Shown: positions 26,328 to 36,667, counted from the first letter of the stretch. The stretch: 64,000 nt of DNA from an uncultured Bacteroides sp. (GCA_947574505.1 CANPJW010000001.1:186001-250000); one strand, 5' to 3'. Translations and numbers: made by a program. Notes: generated by a model not told the origin, from the sequence alone.

Positions 26328-26864
26328 TTATCTGAATTTCATTAATTTATTGGCAAACTCCCATAAAATAATTCCTGTGGTAACCGATACATTCAACGAA
26401 TGTTTTGTGCCGTATTGGGGAATCTCAACACAACCGTCGCAAGCATTGACCACTTCCTGCTGTACCCCTTTCACTTCATTTCCCATTACGATGGCATATT
26501 TTTTATCGGCATCCAGTTCCAGTTTGTCCAGCAAAGTACTGCCTTCCACCTGTTCGATAGCCAATACGGTAAACCCTTGATCATGAAGTTCCTGAACGGC
26601 ATCAAGCGTATTCTTTTTATATCTCCACTCCACCGAATTCTCAGCTCCTAAAGCTGTTTTATGCATTTCGGGATGGGGAGGAGTGGCTGTAATACCACAT
26701 AAATAAATGCAATCTACCAAAAATGCATCCGATGTGCGAAACACTGACCCTATGTTGTGTAAACTGCGTACTTCATCCAGCACCACTGCTAAAGGCAACT
26801 TATCGGCTTTCTTGAATTCGTCTACAGTAAGCCGGTTCAGTTCTGTTATTTTGAGTTTCCTCAT
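26328..26864 (-). CDS. TrmH/SpoU-family RNA 2'-O-methyltransferase
   Basis: 178 residues, one compact SPOUT domain without an N-terminal substrate-binding extension. Motif 1 is VVLDEVRSLHNIGSVFRTSDAF; motif 2 is IVMGNEVKGV; motif 3 is IPQYGTKHSLNVSVTTGI, which form the trefoil-knot SAM site. It should methylate a ribose in tRNA or rRNA; the target nucleotide is not predictable from the sequence. A promoter element lies at 26896-26903. Confidence 0.9.
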   Translation of the reverse strand: MRKLKITELNRLTVDEFKKADKLPLAVVLDEVRSLHNIGSVFRTSDAFLVDCIYLCGITATPPHPEMHKTALGAENSVEWRYKKNTLDAVQELHDQGFTVLAIEQVEGSTLLDKLELDADKKYAIVMGNEVKGVQQEVVNACDGCVEIPQYGTKHSLNVSVTTGIILWEFANKLMKFR

Positions 26865-26895
26865 ACTCTATTTTCTACTTTATTATTAACGGTTA

Positions 26896-26903
26896 CAAAC
26901 TTA
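26896..26903 (-). promoter_or_regulatory. Promoter -7 element of the TrmH-type gene
   Basis: TAAGTTTG on the minus strand matches TAnnTTTG, about 32 bases before the start codon. Confidence 0.55.
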
Positions 26904-27586
26904 CATAAAAATCTATGATCTTTACGCCTATATAATGAAAAAGAAGTCTCTCCTACTCTCTTTTTATTTTTACTTCAGTCCTAAACTCAATTGTAAAACA
27001 GATGGATTTCTTTATACAAGAAAAGATAATAACTAATTCACATCCCCCTGTTGATAACGGTTGAAAACATGTAAAAAGAATGAGGATATCATTTCAAAAG
27101 TATTTCTTGCATATTTCAAATAATGGTATAACATACACTTAAAATCAACAATCCAAAAATTAATCACATAACTTAAACAATCAATATCAACACAATTTAA
27201 TCACTATTTCAGGCGTTCATAACCATAAAGTTTTTAACTCATATTCTTATCAACAATATGTTAATAGAATAAGTAAAACCTGTATTATCAGTATTTAAGC
27301 CGGTTGATTATTTATTCATATCTTGGTATTATATATAAATAACTTATCAGACAAGAGAAAGAACTCTTTTTTACTAACAATATAAACAGCCTATTATTAA
27401 TACCATATTTCTTTTTTTTGAAAGAAGGAGAAAAAATATAGATATAATAGATACAAAGAAATTGTTGGTAACTGTTCATTGTGTTTCTTGAAATGTAACC
27501 TGTAGTAATTTCCTGCGTCTAAGTAACAGAAATAAAAGGTAGAAGATCGCGGTCTTTTTATTAACTAATGCACTAAGATAAAGAAT
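26904..27586. other. Long AT-rich intergenic region with decayed nadA leader
   Basis: No gene is supported. It contains two blocks homologous to the nadA leader (27201-27239 and 27393-27448), separated by about 153 extra bases. The remainder is very AT-rich with runs of A and T. No exact TAnnTTTG with good spacing was found for the gene at 27587. Confidence 0.5.
27201..27448 (+). repeat. Degraded, interrupted copy of the nadA leader
   Basis: Block A (27201-27239) matches 29909-29947 at 35 of 39 positions. Block B (27393-27448) matches 29953-30007 with small indels and includes the purine-rich stretch GAAAGAAGGAGAAAAAATA. In this copy the -7 box TAACTTTG is broken after TAACT, and the base triplet matching the nadA ATG is ATA. 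It is a direct repeat flanking the interrupted gene at 27587-29905. Confidence 0.8.
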
Positions 27587-29905
27587 ATGATAAAAAGAAT
27601 ATTGGTTGCCACATCACTTTTGTGTATGTGCTGCATACTTTTTGCTCAAAATGTACAGGTTAAAGGAAAAGTAGTTTCAGAAAATGAAGCGGTGGAATTT
27701 GCGAATGTCGTATTGCAGACAAAGGATTCTATATTTATAGCCGGAGGAGTAACCGACAGTAAAGGAAGGTTCATGATGGAGAATATCCAAACAGGAAGTT
27801 ATCTGCTTTGTATTTCCGGTATGGGATATACCTCCCGGATTATATCATTGGATCATTTAGCTGTTTCTAAGGATTTAGGCGTTATCATGATATCTCCGGA
27901 ATCGATCCTGTTAAAGGAAGTGGTGGTAACGGGAGCCAGTGTGATAAATGCCGCCGACAGGAAAATTATCCTTCCTACAGCACATCAGTTAAAATCGGCC
28001 GGCAATGGTCTGTCTTTATTGCAGCAGATGAAGCTGAGCAGAATACAAGTGGATCAAATGCGTAACAAGGTAACATCCTCCGGTGAAGGGGATGTACAGT
28101 TACGGATGAATGGAGTAAATGCCGAGATACAGGATATATTGGTTCTTCGTCCTGAAGATGTGATTCGTATAGAATATCATGATGCTCCCGGTTTGCGATA
28201 TGGGGATCATACGGCTGCTGTGATTGATTACATTGTAAGACGGCATGAAACCGGTGGATATGTGGCTTTGGATGCGCAGGATTCTCCGCACGTACTTTTT
28301 GGAAACAATAATTTTATAGTGAAGATAAACCATAAAAAATCAGAATTCGGTTTGAATTATAATAATGTTTATCGTTCGGTAGATAATTATTGGCGTAATA
28401 ATTGGGAAACTTTCCGCTATGAGGATGGTTCTTCCTTTACACGGGTGGAAGATGGTATTCCGAGTAGAATTTCCACTTATGGGCATAATATAGGATTGAA
28501 TTATAGTTTTCAGGATCAGGGGAAATGGTTCTTTAATTCCACTGTACGGTGGGCTTTTAATAAGAACAAGCAGAATAACCAAAGCAGTCTGTATATTTTG
28601 GAGAAGCCTGAAGAAATTTTGATGATGAAAGAACATAGTACGGGCCGGACTTCCCGTCCATCGGTGGACTTGTATTTTCAATGTAAACTGAACAATGACC
28701 AGTCATTGATTATCAATGCTGTGACTACATATATTGACACTCAAAGTGACAGGAGTTATACGGAGGGGAAGAGTAATGAACCGCTGACTGATATTTATTC
28801 TACCGTATCGGGAAATAAATACTCATTTATAGGAGAGGGTATTTATGAAAGGAAAGTAACCAAGAAGAGCAGATTGAGTGCAGGAGTGAAATATCAGCAA
28901 AGTCTGGCGGATAATACCTATGGTGGAAACGAGTCATCTGAAACAAAGATGCATGAAACCCATGCGACAGCTTATGTGGAATACAGTGGGAAAATGGATC
29001 GTTTCAATTATTCTTTTGGACTGCAAGGCAGTTATTCCCGATTCAAACAGAAAGAGGAAGGATATAACAGGTATTCGTTATTGCCCCGTTTGAGGTTGGG
29101 GTACCAATTTTCAGATAATGTCTTTATCCGTTACCGGGGACAGATTTCACGTAAATCTCCCGGTTTGTCCGATATGGGAAATGTGAGACAATTGATTGAC
29201 TCTTTATAGGTGAGAAGCGGAAATCCGGAATTAAAGATATTCACAGTATATAAAAATGAGTTGGAGGCAGATTTCCGGAAAGGTTTGTTTAGTGGTAATG
29301 TTCATTTGTCGTATCAGTATCAGCACAGGCCTATCATGGAAGAAACCATACGAGATAAGAATAACAGTTTTGTCCGTACCAATGCCAATCAGTTAAGTTG
29401 GCAGAAATTGAATCCTGAGTTGGAATTGAAACTCGGTCCTCTGAAAGATATTTTGACTTTTTCTTTTTCTACCGGTATAAATTATTATGATAGTCGTGGT
29501 TTGGATTATCATCATACATATACCAATTGGTATTACAGGGCCGAAGTGATGGCATCTTATAAAAGATGGTCCGGATTCTTTCAAATGGAAAATCATCGGA
29601 ATAATTTCTATGGGGAAACATTGTCATACGGAGAGAGTTTTCATACCTTGGGATTGTCCTATCGATACAAGCGTTTGAATATCGGGATGATGACTTTGAA
29701 TCCATTTGTTGATAATTACAGAATGGGAGGAGAAATGTTCAGTAAAGTGGCTCCTTCTAAGAATTGGTGGTATGTGAAAGAGAGCTGCCGCCTGTTTGTG
29801 GCAAAAGTATCATGGAATATCAGTTTTGGACGTAAGTATGAAACCATGCAGAAACGTGTGAATAACGAAGATAGCAATGCAGGTACATTGAAGTCGGGGA
29901 AATAA
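27587..29905 (+). pseudogene. TonB-dependent-receptor-like outer-membrane barrel gene interrupted by one TAG codon
   Basis: The two parts, 27587-29206 and 29210-29905, are in the same frame and separated only by TAG at 29207-29209. Together they give about 772 codons. A signal peptide is followed by a carboxypeptidase-regulatory-like domain (VQVKGKVVSENEAVEFANVVL), a plug-like segment (KEVVVTGASVINAADRKI), and a long aromatic-rich barrel of the outer-membrane beta-barrel family 3 type. VRSGNPELKIFTVYKNELE after the stop continues the barrel without a gap. Either the gene is recently inactivated (a Gln CAG to TAG change would suffice), read through, or a sequencing error. It is flanked by direct repeats of the nadA leader. 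Confidence 0.78.
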
Positions 29906-29908
29906 AAA

Positions 29909-30007
29909 TCACTATTTTGGGTGGTCATAACCATAAAGTTTTTAACTTTGCATATTATCAATACCCATATTTCTTTTTTTGAAAGAAGGAGAAAAAATAT
30001 AGATATA
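29909..30007 (+). promoter_or_regulatory. nadA promoter and leader
   Basis: TAACTTTG at 29943-29950 is an exact -7 element. TTTG at 29916-29919 lies upstream with slightly long spacing. The leader ends in a purine-rich stretch about 10 bases before the ATG, an unusually good ribosome-binding-like sequence for this group. A mutated copy lies at 27201-27448. Confidence 0.65.
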
Positions 30008-31000
30008 ATGAATAAAGAGGAATGGTTGAAAAAAGGGTATGTTACCGAACTGGTAGACAAAACTCTGGATTTGAAAACTGAAATTGATAAGTTGCGTAAG
30101 GAAAAGAATGCGCTTATCCTAGGTCACTATTACCAGTCGGGCGAAATACAAGATATTGCCGACTTTGTAGGTGACAGCTTGGCACTGGCACAATGGGCGG
30201 CAAAAACGGATGCGGATATCATTGTGATGTGTGGTGTTCACTTTATGGGTGAAACAGCTAAGATTCTTTGTCCTGATAAAAAAGTGCTGGTACCGGATTT
30301 GAATGCAGGCTGTTCATTGGCCGACAGTTGTCCTGCTGATGAGTTTGCTAAATTTGTTCAAGAGCATCCGGATTATACAGTGATTTCGTATGTTAACACT
30401 ACAGCGGCTGTTAAAGCGGTGACCGATGTGGTGGTCACTTCTACCAATGCCAAGCAGATCGTAGAAAGTTTTCCGGCAGATGAAAAGATTATTTTCGGTC
30501 CGGATAGAAATTTGGGTAATTATATCAATTCGATTACAGGACGCAATATGTTGCTTTGGGATGGTGCCTGCCATGTGCACGAACAGTTCTCTGTGGAGAA
30601 AATACTGGAGTTGAAAAAACAGTATCCTGACGCTGCTGTTCTGGTTCATCCCGAATGTAAAGGAGCCGTTTCCAAACTGGCCGACAAGGTTGCTTCTACG
30701 GCAGGATTGTTGAAATATGCCATTGCCAGTGACAAAAAAGACTTTATTGTGGCTACGGAAAGCGGTATTTTGCACGAGATGCGTAAGAAATGTCCTGAGA
30801 AGAACTTTATTCCCGCTCCTCCCGAAGACAGTACCTGCGCTTGCAATGAATGTAATTTCATGCGTCTGAATACGCTGGAGAAGCTGTACAATACGTTAAA
30901 GTATGAATGGCCGGAAGTGACAGTGGATGAAGCGGTAGCTGAGGAGGCAGTGAAACCTATCAAGAAGATGCTGGAAATTTCGGAGAAGCTGGGATTATGA
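30008..31000 (+). CDS. nadA: Quinolinate synthase A
   Basis: 330 residues from the ATG at 30008. Upstream in-frame codons fall within the promoter and are excluded. NadA condenses iminoaspartate with dihydroxyacetone phosphate to quinolinate, the precursor of NAD, in the cytoplasm. Diagnostic parts are ILGHYYQSGEIQDIADFVGDS, MCGVHFMGETAKIL, Cys102 in NAGCSLADSCP, Cys217 in HPECKGAV, and the C-terminal Cys277/279/282 cluster in CACNECNFMRLN, which together ligate the 4Fe-4S cluster. No nadB or nadC is next to it in this window. A 41-codon frame overlaps its stop codon. Confidence 0.97.
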   Translation: MNKEEWLKKGYVTELVDKTLDLKTEIDKLRKEKNALILGHYYQSGEIQDIADFVGDSLALAQWAAKTDADIIVMCGVHFMGETAKILCPDKKVLVPDLNAGCSLADSCPADEFAKFVQEHPDYTVISYVNTTAAVKAVTDVVVTSTNAKQIVESFPADEKIIFGPDRNLGNYINSITGRNMLLWDGACHVHEQFSVEKILELKKQYPDAAVLVHPECKGAVSKLADKVASTAGLLKYAIASDKKDFIVATESGILHEMRKKCPEKNFIPAPPEDSTCACNECNFMRLNTLEKLYNTLKYEWPEVTVDEAVAEEAVKPIKKMLEISEKLGL

Positions 31001-31122
31001 CTTTTGTAAAAGATAACAAGATGTGGTTAATAAAAGACGTTTCTGTTATTCTTAAAAGTAAAGGGGAATTCTTCTGGAAAGGATTTATCATCGGAATAGG
31101 AGTGACATTTCTGTTTCATTAA
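30997..31122 (+). CDS. Possible 41-residue membrane protein overlapping the nadA stop
   Basis: ATGA overlap: its ATG at 30997 shares bases with the nadA TGA, the usual sign of translational coupling. The peptide has a charged N-terminal half and one hydrophobic segment, FFWKGFIIGIGVTFLF, fit for a membrane helix. A perfect terminator hairpin begins 8 bases after its stop, placing it within the nadA transcript. I do not recognise a family. It could be chance; conservation elsewhere is unknown. Confidence 0.45.
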   Translation: MTFVKDNKMWLIKDVSVILKSKGEFFWKGFIIGIGVTFLFH

Positions 31123-31129
31123 AGATTTG

Positions 31130-31175
31130 TTTTGACGGAATAATGGTTCTCATGGAAATCATTATTCCGTCAAAA
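31130..31175 (+). terminator. Terminator of the nadA transcript
   Basis: Sixteen perfect base pairs, TTTTGACGGAATAATG with CATTATTCCGTCAAAA, around a 14-base loop. The following tract is only moderately T-rich. Confidence 0.85.
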
Positions 31176-31254
31176 TTGTTTTCAAAGGAAAACAGAATAC
31201 TTGTTTTTATGAGGCTCAATAGAGGTAAACAAATGATATAACTAATTTATATAG

Positions 31255-31836
31255 TTACGCCTTCAGAAACCGGCAAAGTTTCTCTACGGCCAGCGCACGG
31301 TGACTGATTTTGTTTTTCGTCTCATTGCCTAGTTCGGCAAAAGTTTTAGTATATCCTTCGGGCACAAAGATAGGGTCGTATCCGAAACCTGACGAACCTC
31401 GTTTTTCTTTGATAATCTCACCTTTTACAATTCCTTCGAACAAATGCTTCTTTCCATCCAGAATCAGGCAGATAGCTGTGCGGAATTGTGCTTTTCTATT
31501 TTGCACTCCCTGCATATTCTGCAATAATTTTTGCATATTGGCTTCCGCATTGTGTCCTTCGCCTCCGGCATAACGGGCGGAATAAACACCCGGAGCACCA
31601 TTCAAAGCTTCCACTTCCAGGCCTGTATCGTCGGCAAAACAGTCTAAACCGTAGTTTTTATAAATATACTCCGCTTTCAGCATCGCATTGCCTTCCAACG
31701 TATCAGCAGTTTCGGGGATATCAACATGGCAATGGATATCTTTCAAACTCAATAATTCAACTTTTTCTCCTAGAATGGAGGATATTTCATCCAGTTTATG
31801 AGCATTGTTTGTAGCAAATACTAATTTCTTTTTCAT
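31255..31836 (-). CDS. rdgB: Non-canonical purine NTP pyrophosphatase (RdgB/HAM1)
   Basis: 193 residues. Hydrolyses ITP, dITP and XTP to the monophosphates so they stay out of nucleic acids. Signature parts are [14 protein letters not shown] at the N terminus, [26 protein letters not shown] and [20 protein letters not shown], ending with [14 protein letters not shown]. Full length for the family. Its promoter (31859-31866) diverges from that of the GNAT gene. Confidence 0.96.
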   Translation of the reverse strand: MKKKLVFATNNAHKLDEISSILGEKVELLSLKDIHCHVDIPETADTLEGNAMLKAEYIYKNYGLDCFADDTGLEVEALNGAPGVYSARYAGGEGHNAEANMQKLLQNMQGVQNRKAQFRTAICLILDGKKHLFEGIVKGEIIKEKRGSSGFGYDPIFVPEGYTKTFAELGNETKNKISHRALAVEKLCRFLKA

Positions 31837-31858
31837 TTTATATCATATTAATTGAATG

Positions 31859-31866
31859 CAAAGATA
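31859..31866 (-). promoter_or_regulatory. Promoter -7 element of rdgB
   Basis: TATCTTTG on the minus strand, exact consensus, 22 bases before the start codon. Confidence 0.65.
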
Positions 31867-31962
31867 CTGAGAATGAACCAAAGTAAGATAATTCCTGACA
31901 GAATAATATAGGTGAAAAGGTAAATAGTAATTTGTTTGCTATGTGTATTTTCAATTTTTGAT

Positions 31963-31970
31963 TATTTTTG
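31963..31970 (+). promoter_or_regulatory. Promoter -7 element of the GNAT gene
   Basis: TATTTTTG matches TAnnTTTG; TTTG at 31935-31938 lies 24 bases upstream. It excludes a start at 31936 and supports the ATG at 31996. Confidence 0.6.
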
Positions 31971-31995
31971 TTGGTATCATTTGATACTTGATAGT

Positions 31996-32523
31996 ATGGT
32001 ATATATAGAAACTCCTCATTTGTTGTTACGGGACTGGGAGGAAGAAGATATTCTTCCGTTTGTCCGTATGAACAGTGATAAAGAAGTAATGGAATTCTTT
32101 ATCACTACTTTGACAGAGGAAGAGACGATGGCTTTTTATTGTCGTATCCGGAAAGAATTTGAAGAATATGGTTATGGTTTGTATGCTGTAGAATGTAAAG
32201 AAACTCAGAATTTTCTAGGCTATGTGGGTTTTCATAATATTGCTTTCGAGTCGGATTTTACTCCCGGAGTGGAAATAGGCTGGCGATTGTGCCGGGATGC
32301 ATGGGGAAAGGGATATGCCACAGAAGCCGCTTCTGCCTGTCTGGATTATGCGAGTGATAATTTACCTTTTAAAACGGTATATTCGTTCACTGCCATACCC
32401 AATAAACGCTCTGAACGGGTCATGCAGAAAATAGGAATGCATTTTGAAAAAGAGTTCGATCATCCTTTGGTGGAACAAGGGCATTGGTTATGCAGACATA
32501 TATTGTATAAAATAGAAATTTGA
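31996..32523 (+). CDS. GNAT-family N-acetyltransferase (RimJ/RimL type)
   Basis: 175 residues from the ATG at 31996, placed after the promoter. The N-terminal ETPHLLLRDWEEEDILPFVRMN, the central GVEIGWRLCRDAWGKGYATEAA (acetyl-CoA binding loop) and NKRSERVMQKIGMHFE are typical of the RimJ/RimL-like acetyltransferase branch. It would transfer acetyl from acetyl-CoA to an amine, perhaps a protein N terminus or small molecule. Substrate unknown. Confidence 0.9.
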   Translation: MVYIETPHLLLRDWEEEDILPFVRMNSDKEVMEFFITTLTEEETMAFYCRIRKEFEEYGYGLYAVECKETQNFLGYVGFHNIAFESDFTPGVEIGWRLCRDAWGKGYATEAASACLDYASDNLPFKTVYSFTAIPNKRSERVMQKIGMHFEKEFDHPLVEQGHWLCRHILYKIEI

Positions 32524-32556
32524 GAAAATAGATTAACCGATATGTAGTAATCTTAT

Positions 32557-32603
32557 CATTGCTTCATCGTTCTGTTTTTCAATGCAGAAACAGTGAAGCA
32601 ATG
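32557..32603. terminator. Hairpin between convergent GNAT and YitT genes
   Basis: CATTGCTTCA pairs with TGAAGCAATG; an inner TTCTG/CAGAA pair extends it. Position between converging genes suggests a shared terminator. Confidence 0.7.
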
Positions 32604-32621
32604 GAAGAGATTATTTTTTAG

Positions 32622-33518
32622 TTACTTTATTTTTAGTTTGTCGAATCCTTCGCCATACACTCCTACCACATTACTTTGTGATATAAATGCATTGGGATCA
32701 ATATCTTTCACCAATCGGAATATATCCAGTGACTGGCTTTTCTTTGCCAGTACCACTACGACCTTGATTCCTTGTTTGCTATACCATCCTGTACCATCCA
32801 ATAAGGTAACTCCACGATCTATTTGTTTGGTGATTCCTTCGGCTATTTCATCATGTTTACGCGAGAAAATAAGGAACTGTACGGATTGGCGTGAACTGTT
32901 TATAACATAATCAATCACAATGCTCATAATAAACAATACACAGAAACCAAACAACACCCGTTTCCAGTCATGGAATATGAAATAACAGGAGGATATGATG
33001 ACAATATCACAATACATCATCATGCGGCCAAGGGTTACATCTTTATATTTATTGATAATCCAGGCAATGATATCCGTTCCGCCGGTACTTCCATTATTGC
33101 AGAAAACAATGCCGATACCAAATCCCAGCAAGCCGGCACCTACTACACAAGCCATGAATTCTTGTCCCGGTCCTAACAATTGCGGCAGTGTACCATCCGG
33201 GTTCTTCAATAATGCTTGAAAGAGCCATAATAGGAATGTTAGCATAAAGATGGCATAAATGGTTTTAAGGCTGAATTTAGGTCCTAGTATCTTTAATGCG
33301 AAACCTAAGAAAACAGCGTTGATAATAAAATAAGAAACCTGGATTTCAATGCCTGTAACATAATATATAATGGCTGAAATACCGGTTACTCCGCCTGTAG
33401 TTATTTGATAAGGCAGTAAGAAAGCCGCCCATCCCAGTGCATAGCAAATCAGTCCGAAGGTAATGGATAAATAGTCTTTTACCTCTCTGCCTAGTTTGAT
33501 TTTTAATATTTGGTCCAT
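32622..33518 (-). CDS. YitT-family membrane protein
   Basis: 298 residues. About five or six hydrophobic segments in the first 190 residues, with the family motif GGVTGISAIIYYVTG near the start and NNGSTGGTDIIAWIINKY, are followed by a soluble C-terminal DUF2179 domain (about 215-290, with GVTLLDGTGWYSKQGIKVVVVLAKK). The family sits in the inner membrane; function is not established. It lies downstream of leuS in the same direction but is separated by a strong hairpin. Confidence 0.92.
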   Translation of the reverse strand: MDQILKIKLGREVKDYLSITFGLICYALGWAAFLLPYQITTGGVTGISAIIYYVTGIEIQVSYFIINAVFLGFALKILGPKFSLKTIYAIFMLTFLLWLFQALLKNPDGTLPQLLGPGQEFMACVVGAGLLGFGIGIVFCNNGSTGGTDIIAWIINKYKDVTLGRMMMYCDIVIISSCYFIFHDWKRVLFGFCVLFIMSIVIDYVINSSRQSVQFLIFSRKHDEIAEGITKQIDRGVTLLDGTGWYSKQGIKVVVVLAKKSQSLDIFRLVKDIDPNAFISQSNVVGVYGEGFDKLKIK

Positions 33519-33550
33519 GGTAATGAGGATTGTTTTTAATGTAAGTAGAA

Positions 33551-33584
33551 AGGTGTGTCAAAAGTTACTGCTTTTGACACACCT
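33551..33584 (-). terminator. Terminator of leuS
   Basis: AGGTGTGTCAAAAG pairs perfectly with CTTTTGACACACCT (14 bp, 6-base loop) just after the leuS stop on the minus strand. Confidence 0.85.
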
Positions 33585-33599
33585 CAAGGATAGTATCGA

Positions 33600-36434
33600 T
33601 TATAATACGATGTTTACAATTTTTTTGGGAACGATGATTACCTTTTTCGGGGTTTTTCCTTCAATCCATTTCTGGGCTTGTTCATCTGCCATAACTGTTG
33701 TCTGAATGGTATTGTTATCAGCATCAGCGGCGAAATCCATGGTGAAACGTGCTTTGCCATTGAAAGAGATAGTGTATTTTACAGTGTCTTCTTTCAGGTA
33801 ATCTTCATTGAATGCAGGCCATTGTGCATCGCATACGCTGGTGGTATTTCCCAGAGCTTCCCAAAGTTCTTCTGCATAATGTGGAGCGAACGGAGCTAAC
33901 AGGATGATGAGATTGCTCAATACCTCTTTATTGCGACATTTCAATGAAGTAAGTTCGTTTACACAAATCATGAATGCACTGATAGAAGTGTTGTAAGAGA
34001 AAGTTTCAATATCTCCGGTTACCTTTTTAATCAGCTTATGAATTGCTTTCAACTCTTCTTTAGTCGGTTCACCCTCTACAGGCAAGAATTCGTCTGTGCG
34101 GCTATAGAACAGATTCCACAGTTTCTTCAAGAAACGGTGAACACCGTCAATACCATTGGTATCCCAAGGTTTGGACTGTTCTACCGGACCGAGGAACATT
34201 TCGTACATACGCAGCGTGTCGGCACCGTATTTCTCGACAATCATATCCGGATTGACTACGTTGTACATGGATTTACTCATCTTCTCTACCGCCCATCCGC
34301 AGATATATTTTCCATCTTCCAGGATAAACTCAGCATCGTTATACTCAGGACGCCATGCTTTGAAAGCTTCTACATCCAGAATATCGTTGGATACAATATT
34401 CACATCCACATGCAGCGGAGTGGTTTCGTACTGGTCTTTCAGGTTCAATGACACAAAGGTATTGGTGTCTTTGATGCGATATACAAAATTGCTTCGTCCC
34501 TGAATCATTCCTTGGTTTACTAATTTTTGGAATGGTTCTTCCTTGATACTTACGCCCAGATCATGCAGGAACTTGTTCCAGAAACGAGAATAAATCAAGT
34601 GACCCGTAGCATGTTCGGTACCGCCTACATAGAGATCTACATTTTGCCAGTAATGATCTGCCTTTTCTGATACTAGTGCTTGTGCGTTGTGTGGGTCCAT
34701 ATAGCGCAGATAGTATGCGGATGAACCTGCGAAGCCCGGCATGGTATTCAGTTCAAGCGGGAATATAGTGACGTTGTCAATCAAGTTGTTTTCCACGACT
34801 TCACCTTTTTCTACATCCCAAGCCCACTTGGTGGCATGTCCCAATGGAGGTTCGCCTGTTTCGGTTGGCAGGAACTTAGCTACTTCGGGAAGTTCAAGCG
34901 GCAATTTAGATGAGTCAATCATATAAGGCATACCGTTTTTGTAATATACAGGGAACGGTTCACCCCAATAGCGCTGGCGTGAGAAGATGGCGTCACGAAG
35001 ACGATAATTCACTTTCACGCGTCCCAAATTGTGGGTTTTCACATATTCTTTGGTAGCTGCGATAGCTTCTTTGATGGTCAGTCCGTTTAAAGAAAGGTCA
35101 CAATAAGGAGTGACATCCTTGCGGGGTGAGTTGCAAACAATACCTTCTTTGGCATCGAAACTTTCTTCACTTACATCACAACCTTCTACCAACGGAACGA
35201 TAGGCAGATTGAAATGTTTTGCAAAAGCGTAGTCACGGCTGTCGTGAGCAGGAACCGCCATGATGGCGCCTGTTCCATAACCTGCCAATACGTAATCACT
35301 GATCCATACGGGAACAGCCTCGCCGGTAAACGGATTGATGGCGTATGAGCCACTGAATACACCGGTTACGCGGCGGTCGGCGATACGTTCACGTTCCGTA
35401 CGTTTCTTGGTGCGGTCCAGATAGGCTTCCACTTCGGCTTTCTGTGCTTCAGTAGTAAGTTGGGGAACCAGTTCGCTTTCGGGCGCCAGTACCATGAAGG
35501 TTACACCGAACATGGTATCTGCACGGGTAGTAAAGATAGTGAATTCAATATCACTGTCTTTCACTTTGAATTGTACTTCCGTACCTTCCGAGCGTCCAAT
35601 CCAGTTACGCTGTGTTTCTTTCAGTGAATCAGTCCAGTCCACAGTGTCCAGTCCGTCCAGCAGCCGTTGTGCGTAAGCCGATACGCGTAAACACCATTGG
35701 CGCATTTTTTTCTGAACGACGGGGAAACCGCCGCGTTCCGAAACGCCATCCACCACTTCGTCATTGGCAAGAACAGTTCCTAGTTGCGGGCACCAGTTCA
35801 CCATGGTTTCTCCCAAATAGGCAATGCGGTAGTTCATCAGGATTTCCTGTTGTTCTTTTTCGCTTTTGGCATTCCATTCTTCGGCTGTAAAGCTGAGTTC
35901 TTCGCTGCAAGCCGCATTCAGTCCTTCGTTGCCGTATCGGGCAAATGCTTCCGTTAGTTCGCTGATGGGGCGTGCCTGCTGTGTATCGTTACAATAATAG
36001 CTGTTGAACATTTGTTGGAAAGCCCACTGAGTCCAATGGTAATATCCTGGTTCACAAGTACGTACTTCACGGTTCCAATCAAAAGAGAAGCCGATTTTGT
36101 CCAACTGTTCACGATAGCGGTTGATATTGTTCACAGTGGTGATGGCAGGGTGTTGTCCGGTTTGTATAGCGTATTGTTCTGCAGGAAGTCCATATGCGTC
36201 ATATCCCATCGGGTTCAGCACGTTGAAACCTTGCAAGCGTTTGTAACGGGCGTAAATATCACTGGCTATGTATCCCAACGGATGTCCTACGTGCAATCCG
36301 GCTCCCGACGGATAAGGGAACATATTCAATACGTAGAATTTCTTTTTGCTTTCGTCTTCAGTCACTTGATAGGTATGGTTCTCTGCCCATCTTTGCTGCC
36401 ATTTCTTTTCAATCTCTCTGAAATTGTATTCCAT
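33600..36434 (-). CDS. leuS: Leucyl-tRNA synthetase
   Basis: 944 residues, a full-length class I synthetase that charges tRNA-Leu in the cytoplasm. The HIGH-type motif HVGH is at 48-51, within [21 protein letters not shown] is at about 718-722 in [14 protein letters not shown]. The editing (CP1) domain contains [19 protein letters not shown] and [19 protein letters not shown]. An anticodon-binding domain and a small C-terminal domain follow. The promoter is at 36478-36485 and the terminator at 33551-33584. Confidence 0.98.
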   Translation of the reverse strand: MEYNFREIEKKWQQRWAENHTYQVTEDESKKKFYVLNMFPYPSGAGLHVGHPLGYIASDIYARYKRLQGFNVLNPMGYDAYGLPAEQYAIQTGQHPAITTVNNINRYREQLDKIGFSFDWNREVRTCEPGYYHWTQWAFQQMFNSYYCNDTQQARPISELTEAFARYGNEGLNAACSEELSFTAEEWNAKSEKEQQEILMNYRIAYLGETMVNWCPQLGTVLANDEVVDGVSERGGFPVVQKKMRQWCLRVSAYAQRLLDGLDTVDWTDSLKETQRNWIGRSEGTEVQFKVKDSDIEFTIFTTRADTMFGVTFMVLAPESELVPQLTTEAQKAEVEAYLDRTKKRTERERIADRRVTGVFSGSYAINPFTGEAVPVWISDYVLAGYGTGAIMAVPAHDSRDYAFAKHFNLPIVPLVEGCDVSEESFDAKEGIVCNSPRKDVTPYCDLSLNGLTIKEAIAATKEYVKTHNLGRVKVNYRLRDAIFSRQRYWGEPFPVYYKNGMPYMIDSSKLPLELPEVAKFLPTETGEPPLGHATKWAWDVEKGEVVENNLIDNVTIFPLELNTMPGFAGSSAYYLRYMDPHNAQALVSEKADHYWQNVDLYVGGTEHATGHLIYSRFWNKFLHDLGVSIKEEPFQKLVNQGMIQGRSNFVYRIKDTNTFVSLNLKDQYETTPLHVDVNIVSNDILDVEAFKAWRPEYNDAEFILEDGKYICGWAVEKMSKSMYNVVNPDMIVEKYGADTLRMYEMFLGPVEQSKPWDTNGIDGVHRFLKKLWNLFYSRTDEFLPVEGEPTKEELKAIHKLIKKVTGDIETFSYNTSISAFMICVNELTSLKCRNKEVLSNLIILLAPFAPHYAEELWEALGNTTSVCDAQWPAFNEDYLKEDTVKYTISFNGKARFTMDFAADADNNTIQTTVMADEQAQKWIEGKTPKKVIIVPKKIVNIVL

Positions 36435-36477
36435 GATCTATTTTTTGTTATTTAATATCTTTGTTATTAAGTGATTG

Positions 36478-36485
36478 CAAAGATA
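36478..36485 (-). promoter_or_regulatory. Promoter -7 element of leuS
   Basis: TATCTTTG on the minus strand, exact consensus, 43 bases before the start codon. Confidence 0.65.
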
Positions 36486-36565
36486 ATGAAAGTCGGGGAG
36501 ATATATGGAAAGAACAGAAATAAAAAACTTCTTGTTATGTATATAGATTTCTTTTTGATGACACT

Positions 36566-36600
36566 TTTTGGAGGAATATATAATATATATACCTCCAAAA
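36566..36600. other. Hairpin upstream of leuS
   Basis: TTTTGGAGG pairs with CCTCCAAAA around an AT-only core that can itself pair (ATATAT). It lies about 80 bases upstream of the leuS promoter, after the tricorn terminator. Function unknown; apart from hairpins I see no gene in 36486-36732. Confidence 0.45.
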
Positions 36601-36667
36601 ATTATTATATTTATTTGTACAAATAGCAATTGTACGATATATAGGCGGTAAGATTAGAAGATTTATA

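Noticed and set aside
27587..29905. Alternative genetic code with TAG read as Gln
   Set aside because: Most genes here end normally, including at least one in a TAG-free context with TAA/TGA; two isolated TAG codons in damaged genes are better explained by C-to-T mutation.
36438..36629. 63-codon minus-strand frame upstream of leuS
   Set aside because: Very AT-rich, covers the leuS promoter and a hairpin; not coding-like.
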